Below, piece after piece: positions 6,836 to 13,146 of a stretch of DNA of 13,802 nucleotides. A model generated the notes under the pieces. That model made no database searches. It was given only the letters and a program-made list of their open reading frames with translations, and was not told the DNA's origin. The stretch is from positions 1-13,802 of the forward strand of contig CAMYKT010000039.1 of the NCBI GenBank assembly GCA_947259185.1, written 5' to 3'. Both the position numbers and the translations under genes were made by a program. Positions within the stretch are counted from its first letter, which is position 1; the number at the start of each line of letters is the position of its first letter. This stretch comes from an uncultured Methanobacteriaceae archaeon (GTDB taxonomy: Archaea > Methanobacteriota > Methanobacteria > Methanobacteriales > Methanobacteriaceae).

Positions 6836-7606
6836 TTATTCAATTATTTTGCGGGTCCGGTACTCGTGGGTAAAATCGGCGTCATATAATTTAGATGCCT
6901 TGAAGTCCCCTGGATCCAGCACTTTTCCCACCACAATTAGTGCCGTTTTAGTTATGCCTGCTTCTTCTATTTTTTGAGCAATATTATCCAGATTCCCCCT
7001 AACTACATATTCATCCTTCCAGGAAGCTTTTTTAACCACCCCTACAGGAGTATGTGGTGGATAATACTCTAATAAGTCCTTAACCACGTCTTGAATCATG
7101 TGAACTCCTAAAAAAATGCACATAGTAGCTTGATGACGGGCCAAACTGGATATATGTTCTTTCTCTGGCTTGGGGGTTCTACCTTCGGGACGTGTGATAA
7201 TAACCGTTTGTGAAATCTCAGGCAAGGTTAATTCTGCTTCTAAGGCAGCCGATGTTGCAAATAATGAACTAACACCCGGTATTATTTCAAAAGATATTTT
7301 CCTATTTTTTAATTCCCTAATCTGTTCTCCTATAGCACCATAAATGGATGGATCCCCGGTATGGATCCGGGCTACAGTAAGTCCTTTTTTAGTTTCTTTT
7401 TCCATCAAATCGATTATTTCTGGTAAATTCATGGATGCACTATTATATATACTGACGGTTTTTTTAGAACAATTCAAAATCTCTTTATTAACCAGAGAAC
7501 CTGCATATATAATAATATCTGCGGCTTTGATTACATTATAAGCTTTTATAGTTAAAAGTTCAGGGTCTCCGGGACCCCCTCCAATGAAAACAACCTTTCC
7601 CTTCAT
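6836..7606 (-). CDS. cbiF: Cobalt-precorrin-4 C11-methyltransferase
   Basis: CbiF transfers a methyl group from S-adenosylmethionine to C-11 of the corrin precursor in the anaerobic (early cobalt insertion) route to cobalamin; methanogens need corrinoids for methyltransferases. The 256 residues show the tetrapyrrole methylase signatures: the N-terminal glycine-rich GGGPGDPELLT (9-19), YAGSLV (34-39), HTGDPSIYGAI (82-92), PGVSS (110-114) and ELTLPEISQTVIITR (125-139), which is diagnostic of the CobM/CbiF subgroup. A second subdomain follows with FLGVHM and PVGVVKKASWKDE. The length is normal. AAGGT lies before the ATG. It follows the DUF166 gene by 55 bases in the same direction, so cotranscription is likely. 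Confidence 0.93.
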   Translation of the reverse strand: MKGKVVFIGGGPGDPELLTIKAYNVIKAADIIIYAGSLVNKEILNCSKKTVSIYNSASMNLPEIIDLMEKETKKGLTVARIHTGDPSIYGAIGEQIRELKNRKISFEIIPGVSSLFATSAALEAELTLPEISQTVIITRPEGRTPKPEKEHISSLARHQATMCIFLGVHMIQDVVKDLLEYYPPHTPVGVVKKASWKDEYVVRGNLDNIAQKIEEAGITKTALIVVGKVLDPGDFKASKLYDADFTHEYRTRKIIE

Positions 7607-7661
7607 TTTAATACCTTTTAAATTTTATTAATTAACAGACCCTGCTTGTTTTTAAAAGAAT

Positions 7662-8564
7662 TTATTCTTTTTGGCAGGATATTTTTTCTTCAACAATCTC
7701 TATAGCGCCGTAGGGACACTCGGGAATGCATATTTCACACAAACCACAGGTGGCAGGGTTTATATCTACCTTTTTGTCATCTCTTACATTTATGGTAGTA
7801 TCTCCAGATAAAACATTGGGGCAGACTTCTCTACAGAGGTGTTTACAATCTTCGCCACCCTGACAGACTTCCAAATCAACCACTGCGGATTTATATGTGA
7901 ATCCCAGGGCTTTTTTAATGGCTTCTTTAGTTTTATATCCAGCTAAATGCATTATAGTATCTCCTGTGGCAGAATCTTTATTCATGGATGCCAAACAGGG
8001 ATAATTGTGGAATTTATTTCCACCCTCAAATTCTGCTTCTTCAACCGGAACCCCTACCAGTTTTTTAGCAATAAAATCTGTAGATCCACAGGGTGCTCCT
8101 CTTTTTACCTGAATAGTTTTTATATATTCGTCAGCTTCAATTTCCAGTTCAGGTTTACCAAATTTTTCCACAAATTGATCAATATATTCATCACCCTGGG
8201 AAGTGAGTGAACAGAAAGGTTTGGGAAATACAATGGCAGCTTCTGGAAGGGAATCTTTTATTTCCTGCTTTAAACCCGGAGGAATCTGTTGCGGGTGGTG
8301 AATAGGCATTATAACTGATTTTGCACCAGTTTTTGTAACTATAGATGATATGAGTAGATTAATATCACCAAAAAGACCAACTGCTATAATTAAATCACAT
8401 TCAGGGAGATTTTCAGGCATATATTCAGTTAAATCATCAATAAATTCTGGTAAATTATCTTGAAATTCTTCTAAGCCCACTATGGAAGAGGAAAACCCGT
8501 GAGTGGCCAGATGATTAACTATTCTAGATCCGTATTCTCCAGAACTAAGTATTAATACTCTCAT
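7662..8564 (-). CDS. DUF166 domain protein with C-terminal ferredoxin-type Fe-S motif
   Basis: This is a 300-residue cytosolic protein. The N-terminal part (about 1-220) matches the archaeal DUF166 family (PF02593, sometimes called thymidylate synthase-like from early annotation): MRVLILSSGEYG, then IIAVGLFGD, MPIHHPQQIP and RGAPCGSTDF, with conserved C159 and C190. The C-terminal part has two Cys clusters: C234, C240, C244 and C248 followed by Pro, and a classic C273-x2-C276-x2-C279-x3-C283-P, predicting one or two [4Fe-4S] clusters. The true reaction is not established; a redox role is inferred. A longer frame begins at ATG 8585, but the TATA element (8586-8596) lies directly on it; 28 bases downstream is ATG 8564, where the family's usual MRxLxLxSG begins, so a leaderless start there is preferred. 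Confidence 0.82.
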   Translation of the reverse strand: MRVLILSSGEYGSRIVNHLATHGFSSSIVGLEEFQDNLPEFIDDLTEYMPENLPECDLIIAVGLFGDINLLISSIVTKTGAKSVIMPIHHPQQIPPGLKQEIKDSLPEAAIVFPKPFCSLTSQGDEYIDQFVEKFGKPELEIEADEYIKTIQVKRGAPCGSTDFIAKKLVGVPVEEAEFEGGNKFHNYPCLASMNKDSATGDTIMHLAGYKTKEAIKKALGFTYKSAVVDLEVCQGGEDCKHLCREVCPNVLSGDTTINVRDDKKVDINPATCGLCEICIPECPYGAIEIVEEKISCQKE

Positions 8565-8585
8565 ATTTCTCTCTTCTTTTTTCAT

Positions 8586-8596
8586 TTATTATATAA
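8586..8596 (-). promoter_or_regulatory. TATA box of the DUF166 gene
   Basis: TTATATAATAA on the minus strand is centred about 28 bases before ATG 8564. It abuts the upstream in-frame ATG at 8585, so a transcript started from it would exclude that ATG. It therefore decides the start and implies a leaderless mRNA that may also carry cbiF. Confidence 0.6.
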
Positions 8597-8618
8597 TTAA
8601 CTTATTCTATCTGTTTTG

Positions 8619-8885
8619 CTATTTACGATAAAACAGATAATAGTAAGCTACCATTAAAATAAGGGCCATTAATACACCAGCAATCGCCATCCTTTTATCT
8701 GATCCAAAAATAATAGGTATGGGTCCTATTAGAATAACTCCCCCTGTTTTAATTTCTGTGGAGGAATCATTTCCCTGGGAAGTATTGGTGGATGTTGATT
8801 GGAGGATAGTACCAATTATAATCAGGCTAATTCCGAATAGAACAACTAAAAAACCAGATAGTATTATAATATTTCCTTTTATCAT
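8619..8885 (-). CDS. TIGR00304 / DUF131 family small membrane protein
   Basis: This 88-residue protein has three hydrophobic segments: about 6-28, a short hydrophobic hairpin GGVILIGPIPIIFGSDKR (48-65) and 67-86. The GGxxxIGPIPIxFGxD block is the hallmark of an archaeal family of unknown function (TIGR00304/DUF131). Between the first helix and the block is a Ser/Thr/Asn-rich loop (about 30-45). Its place before the DUF166 gene on the same strand (gap 54 bases from 8619 to 8564) could mean shared transcription, but the DUF166 gene has its own TATA element. No specific role can be given. Confidence 0.82.
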   Translation of the reverse strand: MIKGNIIILSGFLVVLFGISLIIIGTILQSTSTNTSQGNDSSTEIKTGGVILIGPIPIIFGSDKRMAIAGVLMALILMVAYYYLFYRK

Positions 8886-8975
8886 ATTTTTACCCTTAAG
8901 TTATTTAAATCTATTATAATCCCTTGTCCCATTAGAATATATACGTCAACATATCATTTGTTTATTAAAAAATAG

Positions 8976-9467
8976 TCATTTGATCCTTTTTTTAAGAGTG
9001 TACTTTATTTTATTGCTGGAGCTTTCCCTTTCCAGAAATTCCATTTCCACCATTCCATCCAGTACTTCATCCAGATAATCTAAATAACAGTTTTTTTCAC
9101 TTTTATTGCAAATTTGAACCGAACAAGGGCATTTTAAATATTCCAGAATTTCTGATTTTTGCATTCCCTCCGGGGAATGGCCTAAACAATCATAAATGGC
9201 CAGGCAGGATAGAATTCTTTTTTTCTCTTTAAATTTCATATCTGGCTTTTCCATACTTCCTTTAAGTTTTTTTGCCATTAATTCCGCTTCTTTTTCTTCC
9301 CCTGGAGGGATTATGGTTAATACCCGGATTTCTTCTGAGAGGTAGTACTGGCCCCGGCTAATATGAAAACTATCTTTTTTAAGGACCAGACCCCCTAAAT
9401 CTTCCACAAATTCCACAAACTCATCAAATTTATAAATTCCTCCTGAATAAACCCGGATTAGATACAT
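8976..9467 (-). CDS. Cys-rich protein with probable winged-helix C-terminus, function unknown
   Basis: This 163-residue soluble protein is not one I recognise by name. The N-terminal half (1-60) looks like an alpha/beta unit (MYLIRVYSGG, FDEFVEFVEDLGG, IRVLTIIPPG). The C-terminal half has a helix-turn-helix plan: a helix with ILSCLAIYDCLG (85-96), a helix QKSEILEYLKC (103-113), a loop holding a Cys cluster, helix YLDEVLDGMVEMEFLERES and a possible wing NKIKYTLKK. Six Cys occur: C88, C94, C113, C115, C120 and C127, with C113-x-C115-x4-C120-x6-C127 set between the second helix and the putative recognition helix, which may bind zinc or an Fe-S cluster. A metal- or redox-responsive regulator is possible but unproven. 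A TATA element 23 bases before the ATG suggests a leaderless transcript. Confidence 0.75.
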   Translation of the reverse strand: MYLIRVYSGGIYKFDEFVEFVEDLGGLVLKKDSFHISRGQYYLSEEIRVLTIIPPGEEKEAELMAKKLKGSMEKPDMKFKEKKRILSCLAIYDCLGHSPEGMQKSEILEYLKCPCSVQICNKSEKNCYLDYLDEVLDGMVEMEFLERESSSNKIKYTLKKRIK

Positions 9468-9484
9468 TTTTAATCTTATCCCCT

Positions 9485-9495
9485 TATTTAAATTA
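9485..9495 (-). promoter_or_regulatory. TATA box of the Cys-rich protein gene
   Basis: TAATTTAAATA on the minus strand is centred about 23 bases before the ATG at 9467, consistent with a start of transcription at the start codon. The 186-base intergenic region to the pilin-like gene is otherwise AT-rich with no clear repeat. Confidence 0.5.
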
Positions 9496-9659
9496 GATCT
9501 AAATTAATATCCTTATATTTATGTTATGGTTTTAAGAACTAAAATTTTTCCCCATTGACATTTAATTTTCAGGTGCAGGCCCTGACTTTTTTATACCATC
9601 CCATTTTTAATATAGAATTTACGTAATACTTTTTATACTATAAATAATATAATATGGTC

Positions 9660-10097
9660 ATGGATGAAGAGGGACATCTCAGTGTGGAGTTTATTATCAC
9701 CATTTTAGTCATGATTCTTATGGGAATGGGAATGGTGGATATCGTTTCTGAACGCATGGAACTGGTCCATGAGGCAGAAAAATTATCTGAAGCAAGGTTT
9801 CTAGCTGAAAAAGTGGCCAGCACTATTAACAAAGTTAATTCTGCCGGCAATGGTCATGAAATCAAAATAACCCTTCCAGAAAAAGTGGGTAAATCCAGTT
9901 ATTTGCTATGGATTAATTCATCGGGGGTATATGTGGAGCAAGGGGGAAGAAAAGGAAAGGCTGTTATTTATCCAGTAACCATATGGTTCAACTCTTCTTA
10001 TGGCCCTGGCTACAGAATGATGCCAGGAAAGACGTACAGGGTATTAAATAGAAGGAATAATGGAAAAACAGTTATATACATTATTAATGTTAAATAG
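9660..10097 (+). CDS. Pilin-like protein with class III (EppA-type) signal sequence
   Basis: This protein of about 145 residues starts with a very short charged leader (MDEEG) followed by HLSVEFIITILVMILMGMGMV, the plan of archaeal class III signal peptides: Gly at -1, Ser at +3, Glu at +5, then a hydrophobic helix. The usual Gln at +1 is His here. Such proteins are cut by prepilin peptidase (EppA) before the helix, which then packs into a pilus or surface core. The rest is a helix (SERMELVHEAEKLSEARFLAEKVAST) and a strand-rich head with Asn-Ser-Ser sites typical of surface proteins. ATG 9660 is favoured because a TATA element (9631-9640) lies about 26 bases upstream; ATG 9654 in frame, two codons earlier, is the alternative. 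The next gene is a second pilin-like protein. Confidence 0.75.
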   Translation: MDEEGHLSVEFIITILVMILMGMGMVDIVSERMELVHEAEKLSEARFLAEKVASTINKVNSAGNGHEIKITLPEKVGKSSYLLWINSSGVYVEQGGRKGKAVIYPVTIWFNSSYGPGYRMMPGKTYRVLNRRNNGKTVIYIINVK

Positions 10098-10139
10098 GTA
10101 TTTTTATCCAGATGTATTTATCTCTGGGAGAAATTGAAT

Positions 10140-10646
10140 ATGGTATTATTAAATGATTTTAAAGGGCAATTAGCTATTGAATATATATTCTGGTTGGGTT
10201 TATCTTTTATATTAATCCTTAGCATGGTTAACATGGCTATGGATTCAGATGAACTAAATATGGCCATCACTGCTGCCCGCAGTGGGGCTATTGAGGGAGC
10301 TAATATGAATAGTTTTGCAGTTTTCCCTGAAAAATCATTTTCTGAATATGAAAACCATAAAGAAAGGATAAATTTCCCTTCATCCATTCGCATATTAAAG
10401 ATAGATGCTATTAATTGTGGGTTTAATAGTAGCTACCAAAAAACTAAAATACAGCTTATAGCACATGTTTCAGCTCCGGGAATAAGTAAGAAAACCTATA
10501 AAGATTGTTTAGGCAGTAGAATAAATTATTATATGAGAAGGAGTATCTCTAAAGTATTTGAAACTGAAAACATTACTAATAGTCTTTATAACCCTGCTTT
10601 TTCTCCAAAATATGTATTTACAACGGCAGATGTCAGGTGGGTTTGA
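10140..10646 (+). CDS. Second pilin-like protein with class III signal sequence
   Basis: This 168-residue protein begins MVLLNDFKG, followed by QLAIEYIFWLGLSFILILSMV. The motif K-G/Q-L-A-I-E-Y with Glu at +5 and a long hydrophobic stretch is a good archaeal class III signal peptide; cleavage is expected after G9. The mature head (about 36-168) carries NSS and other N-glycosylation-like sites and two Cys (in INCGF and KDCLG) that could form a disulfide. An in-frame TTG at 10134 lies only 3 bases after GGGAG (10126-10130), while ATG 10140 is 9 bases after it, so ATG is chosen. It starts 42 bases after the first pilin-like gene and is probably cotranscribed. These may be minor pilins or surface structures; the assembly ATPase is not in the window. 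Confidence 0.78.
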   Translation: MVLLNDFKGQLAIEYIFWLGLSFILILSMVNMAMDSDELNMAITAARSGAIEGANMNSFAVFPEKSFSEYENHKERINFPSSIRILKIDAINCGFNSSYQKTKIQLIAHVSAPGISKKTYKDCLGSRINYYMRRSISKVFETENITNSLYNPAFSPKYVFTTADVRWV

Positions 10647-10766
10647 CATGTACATCACATTATTTTAATCTGTCCTTGTAATTAATTAATTCTGGTTCAA
10701 GCAAAAATAAATAGGGTGAATCATAACCTAATTTATATGGTAAATGAAATTTATACTATAGTCAAA

Positions 10767-10777
10767 GATATATAAAT
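10767..10777 (+). promoter_or_regulatory. TATA box of the KaiC-like gene at 10819
   Basis: GATATATAAAT is centred about 46 bases before the ATG. A start near 10799 would give a leader of about 20 bases containing GGGGGAT (10809-10815), so this gene has its own promoter separate from the pilin-like genes, from which it is 172 bases away. Confidence 0.55.
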
Positions 10778-10818
10778 AATATTATTAAACATCTCAATAA
10801 GCTGTCATGGGGGATTAA

Positions 10819-11475
10819 ATGGACTATTCTATTGGTATCAGTAATTTAACATGGACAATACCTTCTGGAACAAACATAATCCTTTCGGGTGATCTTTTTT
10901 CAGGTAAGGATCTTTTTTACAGATATTTTATCAAAAAGGGTCTGGAAGAAGGGGAAGCCTGTTTACTGGTGTCCACCAATGAGACCGCCGAAAAAATCCT
11001 GGAGACTTTTGATGGGATCAAAATGGACAATTTCTTTATAATTGATTGTGTTTCCAGTAGATTTGGCGCTACAGTTGAACTTCCTTTTTTTGAGCAAATT
11101 AGATATATTGAAAGTCCTATGGATCTCACAATGATTATGGTAGCTTTAAATGAGTTTATTGATGGTCTTTCCCGGGGAAAAAATATAAAAAAATTAAGAA
11201 TAGTATTTGATTCTGTTTCAACTCTCTTGATGTATTCCAATTTGAGGACTGTTTTTAAGTTTTTGCATGTAGTAGCCACCAGGGTCAGGTCCCGGGGAGG
11301 GGTTTGTTTACTTTTAATTGAAGAGCAGGCCCACGATGATATGGAAATAAGGACCATTCAACAGCTCTCCCAGGGCATCATACAGATGATTAGTAATGAG
11401 ATGTTAATAAGAGGTTTTAAAACCGATAAGGTCAAATATGAGATTGTAAATCAACTTATTCAGATTAAACCCTGA
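10819..11475 (+). CDS. KaiC/RAD55-like RecA-fold protein with altered Walker A
   Basis: This 218-residue, single-domain protein has the RecA/KaiC plan. The N-terminus (GISNLTWTIPSGTNIILSG) corresponds to the KaiC entry strand. Walker A is GDLFSGKD (24-31): the Gly and Lys (K30) are kept, but the usual Ser/Thr that coordinates Mg is Asp31. Walker B is present: LRIVFDSVSTLL with D131. Strand-helix elements GEACLLVSTNETAEKIL (45-61) and GGVCLLLIEE (160-169) match the KaiC core. The acidic pair that activates water in KaiC is not obvious. ATP binding may be retained but hydrolysis is doubtful. The family includes ArlH of the archaellum motor and many regulatory proteins. GGGGGAT precedes the ATG; the three-codon frame at 10807 (Met-Gly-Asp-stop) is a by-product of that site. 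It is 115 bases before the roadblock operon. Confidence 0.82.
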   Translation: MDYSIGISNLTWTIPSGTNIILSGDLFSGKDLFYRYFIKKGLEEGEACLLVSTNETAEKILETFDGIKMDNFFIIDCVSSRFGATVELPFFEQIRYIESPMDLTMIMVALNEFIDGLSRGKNIKKLRIVFDSVSTLLMYSNLRTVFKFLHVVATRVRSRGGVCLLLIEEQAHDDMEIRTIQQLSQGIIQMISNEMLIRGFKTDKVKYEIVNQLIQIKP

Positions 11476-11535
11476 AATTTAGGTGATGTATTGATAGGAA
11501 TACATTAACCTCAAATATTCTAATAAAAATGTTCA

Positions 11536-11546
11536 TTTTATATAAG
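11536..11546 (+). promoter_or_regulatory. TATA box of the roadblock-GTPase-KaiC operon
   Basis: TTTTATATAAG is centred about 50 bases before the roadblock ATG. It predicts a start near 11567 and a leader of about 24 bases with the ribosome-binding site AGGTGA (11581-11586, 4 bases before ATG 11591). The downstream operon thus probably has its own promoter apart from the KaiC-like gene at 10819. Confidence 0.55.
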
Positions 11547-11590
11547 TTTAAGAATATAGAAATAATCAGGTAAATTAGATAGGTGAATGC

Positions 11591-11968
11591 ATGACAAAAA
11601 CAAAAAAGGAAAAGCTGGACGATGTGCTTTCTGCATTCATGCAAGTGGGACAAATCAAAGCCTGCGGCATTGTTTCTAAAGAGGGATTATTAATTAATTC
11701 TCGCACACCCCCTGATGTTGATGCAAGAATCTTTTCAGCTCTCTGTTCCACCATAATGGGAGCGGCTGAAGCTGCATCAGGACAAATGAATACTGGTTCC
11801 GTGGATGAGATATCAGTGAAAACTGAAAAAGGAACCATAATTCTAAAACCTGCTGGAGAAAAAGCGATCTTTACAGCTTTAACAGAACCAAGTGCTCAGC
11901 TAGGTCTTATACTTGTAGAAATGGAAAGTAGGTCTTTTCAAGTCGACGACATCCTTAAGGAGATGTGA
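11591..11968 (+). CDS. Roadblock/LC7 domain protein
   Basis: This 125-residue protein is one roadblock domain (about 8-118). Hallmarks: a first helix LDDVLSAFMQVG, strand ACGIVSKEGLLINS (24-37), a central helix with ARIFSALCSTIMGAAEAASGQM (45-66), strands ISVKTEKGTIILKPAG (74-89) and AIFTAL (92-97), and a final helical tail. Such proteins dimerise and bind small GTPases: MglB is the GAP of MglA in bacteria, and roadblock proteins scaffold Rag GTPases in eukaryotes. Here the next gene, 2 bases away, encodes a GTPase domain, so this is its likely partner or regulator. The domain has no enzymatic motif. The start is supported by AGGTGA. The length is normal for a stand-alone roadblock protein. 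Confidence 0.9.
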   Translation: MTKTKKEKLDDVLSAFMQVGQIKACGIVSKEGLLINSRTPPDVDARIFSALCSTIMGAAEAASGQMNTGSVDEISVKTEKGTIILKPAGEKAIFTALTEPSAQLGLILVEMESRSFQVDDILKEM

Positions 11969-11970
11969 TA

Positions 11971-13146
11971 ATGAAAAAAACTCACATTCCTAAACTGGAT
12001 GAACTTTTAGGCGGGGGAATATTAGATGGGATTTCTGTAATGTTCAGTGCTTATCCCGGAGTGGATTGTGAAGCATTTGGTTATCAGATGCTAAATGGCA
12101 GGGTCAATGAAGGGGATAAGGGGTTTATTTTTACTAATGTATCTGAACCAGAAACTATTCAGTATGAATTTGATTCATATGGATGGAATCTGGAATCATT
12201 TATTCAGGAGGACAAGGTTTTTTTTGTAGATGGTAGTTCCAGTTTTCTGGGAACACCCTCTCCTGCAAAATATGTAGTCCATAACTATCTTGAAGTTGAA
12301 GACTTAATTTTAGATGCAATTAATGAGGTTCCGGGTGGTATAGGGGTCATAAATAACCTTTCAGTATTAATTGATTATATGGAAATGGGGGAAGCCCTGG
12401 CAACAATTAAAAAATGGAACCAGAAGGCCAGAGAAAATAAAACCACCCTGGTGTACATATTCACAGAATGGGATTATAATCCCGAATTAATAAATGAAAT
12501 AAATGATTCCATGGATTGTGTGGTGGATCTAAGAACCATAGAAGAAAGGGTAATAATAGGTCAGGGATTTATGGTGGCTCATGCGACCTGGACTGAACCT
12601 AAAGAAACCATGGTCTTGTTTTTTGTGGTTCAACCCGGCGGGGTCAAAGTTTATGTGCCTAAAATTTTAGTAACCGGCCCCTATAATTCTGGAAAATCAA
12701 GTTTTGTTAAATCCATATCTGAAAAATCAGTTTCAGTGGATAGAAAAGCCATGGGTGCTTTTCCCACTACAATTGCTATGGATATTGGTCATGTGGACTA
12801 TAAAGGTTTTTTAGCTGATGTTTTCGGAACACCTGGACAGGAAAGGTTTGATCTTATTTTAAGTGTTTTATCTAAAGAAGCGGTAGGTGCATTTATACTG
12901 GTTGATTCTACTGCTCCTCAAACATTTGCTCGTGCTAAAGAAATGATTAGAAAAACCAGGGCAGAATCAATTCCTAAAATAATTATAGCCAATAAACAAG
13001 ATCTCCCTGGCGCATTGTCCCCGGATGATATAAGAGAAAAAATGAAGATAAGTAAGGACATACCCATAGTACCTGCTGTGGTGACTGAAAAAAAAGGCAT
13101 TTACGATGCCATGGATGCTTTATTAAAACTTATATATGGTGATTAA
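11971..13146 (+). CDS. Fusion of a KaiC-like pseudo-ATPase domain and a small Ras/Arf-like GTPase
   Basis: This 391-residue, two-domain protein has a KaiC-like N-terminus (about 1-225): entry motif KLDELLGGGILDGISVMFSAY, then PGVDCE where GxPGxGKT is expected (27-34), so the Walker A Lys is lost; the Walker B equivalent is GVINNLS (124-131), with Asn for Asp. This domain should not hydrolyse ATP. The C-terminus (230-391) is a GTPase: G1 GPYNSGKS (236-243), G2 FPTTIAMD (T266/T267), G3 VFGTPGQERF (284-293, with Q290 like Ras Q61; the usual DxAG Asp aligns with Gly, as in COG2229 proteins), G4 NKQD (341-344), G5 probably AVVTEKKG. An in-frame GTG at 11965 lies 2 bases after AAGGAG, so ATG 11971 (8 bases) is chosen. 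It follows the roadblock gene by 2 bases and touches the next KaiC-like gene (TAAATG). Confidence 0.9.
   Translation: MKKTHIPKLDELLGGGILDGISVMFSAYPGVDCEAFGYQMLNGRVNEGDKGFIFTNVSEPETIQYEFDSYGWNLESFIQEDKVFFVDGSSSFLGTPSPAKYVVHNYLEVEDLILDAINEVPGGIGVINNLSVLIDYMEMGEALATIKKWNQKARENKTTLVYIFTEWDYNPELINEINDSMDCVVDLRTIEERVIIGQGFMVAHATWTEPKETMVLFFVVQPGGVKVYVPKILVTGPYNSGKSSFVKSISEKSVSVDRKAMGAFPTTIAMDIGHVDYKGFLADVFGTPGQERFDLILSVLSKEAVGAFILVDSTAPQTFARAKEMIRKTRAESIPKIIIANKQDLPGALSPDDIREKMKISKDIPIVPAVVTEKKGIYDAMDALLKLIYGD

Noticed and set aside
7947..8210. A plus-strand frame inside the DUF166 gene
   Set aside because: It is a shadow of the coding strand; Cys and aromatic content mirrors the real gene and no domain is seen.
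10648..10655. Palindrome ATGTACAT after the second pilin-like gene
   Set aside because: An 8-base palindrome of this composition is expected by chance in an AT-rich window and has no second copy nearby.
10807..10818. Three-codon frame (Met-Gly-Asp-stop) directly before the KaiC-like gene, as a possible regulatory leader peptide
   Set aside because: It coincides with the GGGGGAT ribosome-binding site and is too short to argue for regulation.
10917..11357. A 146-codon minus-strand frame inside the KaiC-like gene
   Set aside because: The plus-strand frame has Walker A and B elements, a promoter and a ribosome-binding site; the antisense frame has none of these.
10819..11475. Naming the KaiC-like protein ArlH (archaellum ATPase regulator)
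   Set aside because: No other archaellum genes are present, and the Walker A site (GKD) differs from the usual GK[ST] P-loop; general KaiC/RAD55-like is as far as the sequence goes.
11575..11838. A minus-strand frame overlapping the roadblock gene
   Set aside because: It is antisense to a clear roadblock domain with a good ribosome-binding site on the plus strand.
11965..11970. GTG start for the KaiC-GTPase fusion
   Set aside because: It lies only 2 bases after the AAGGAG site, which is correctly spaced for the ATG at 11971.
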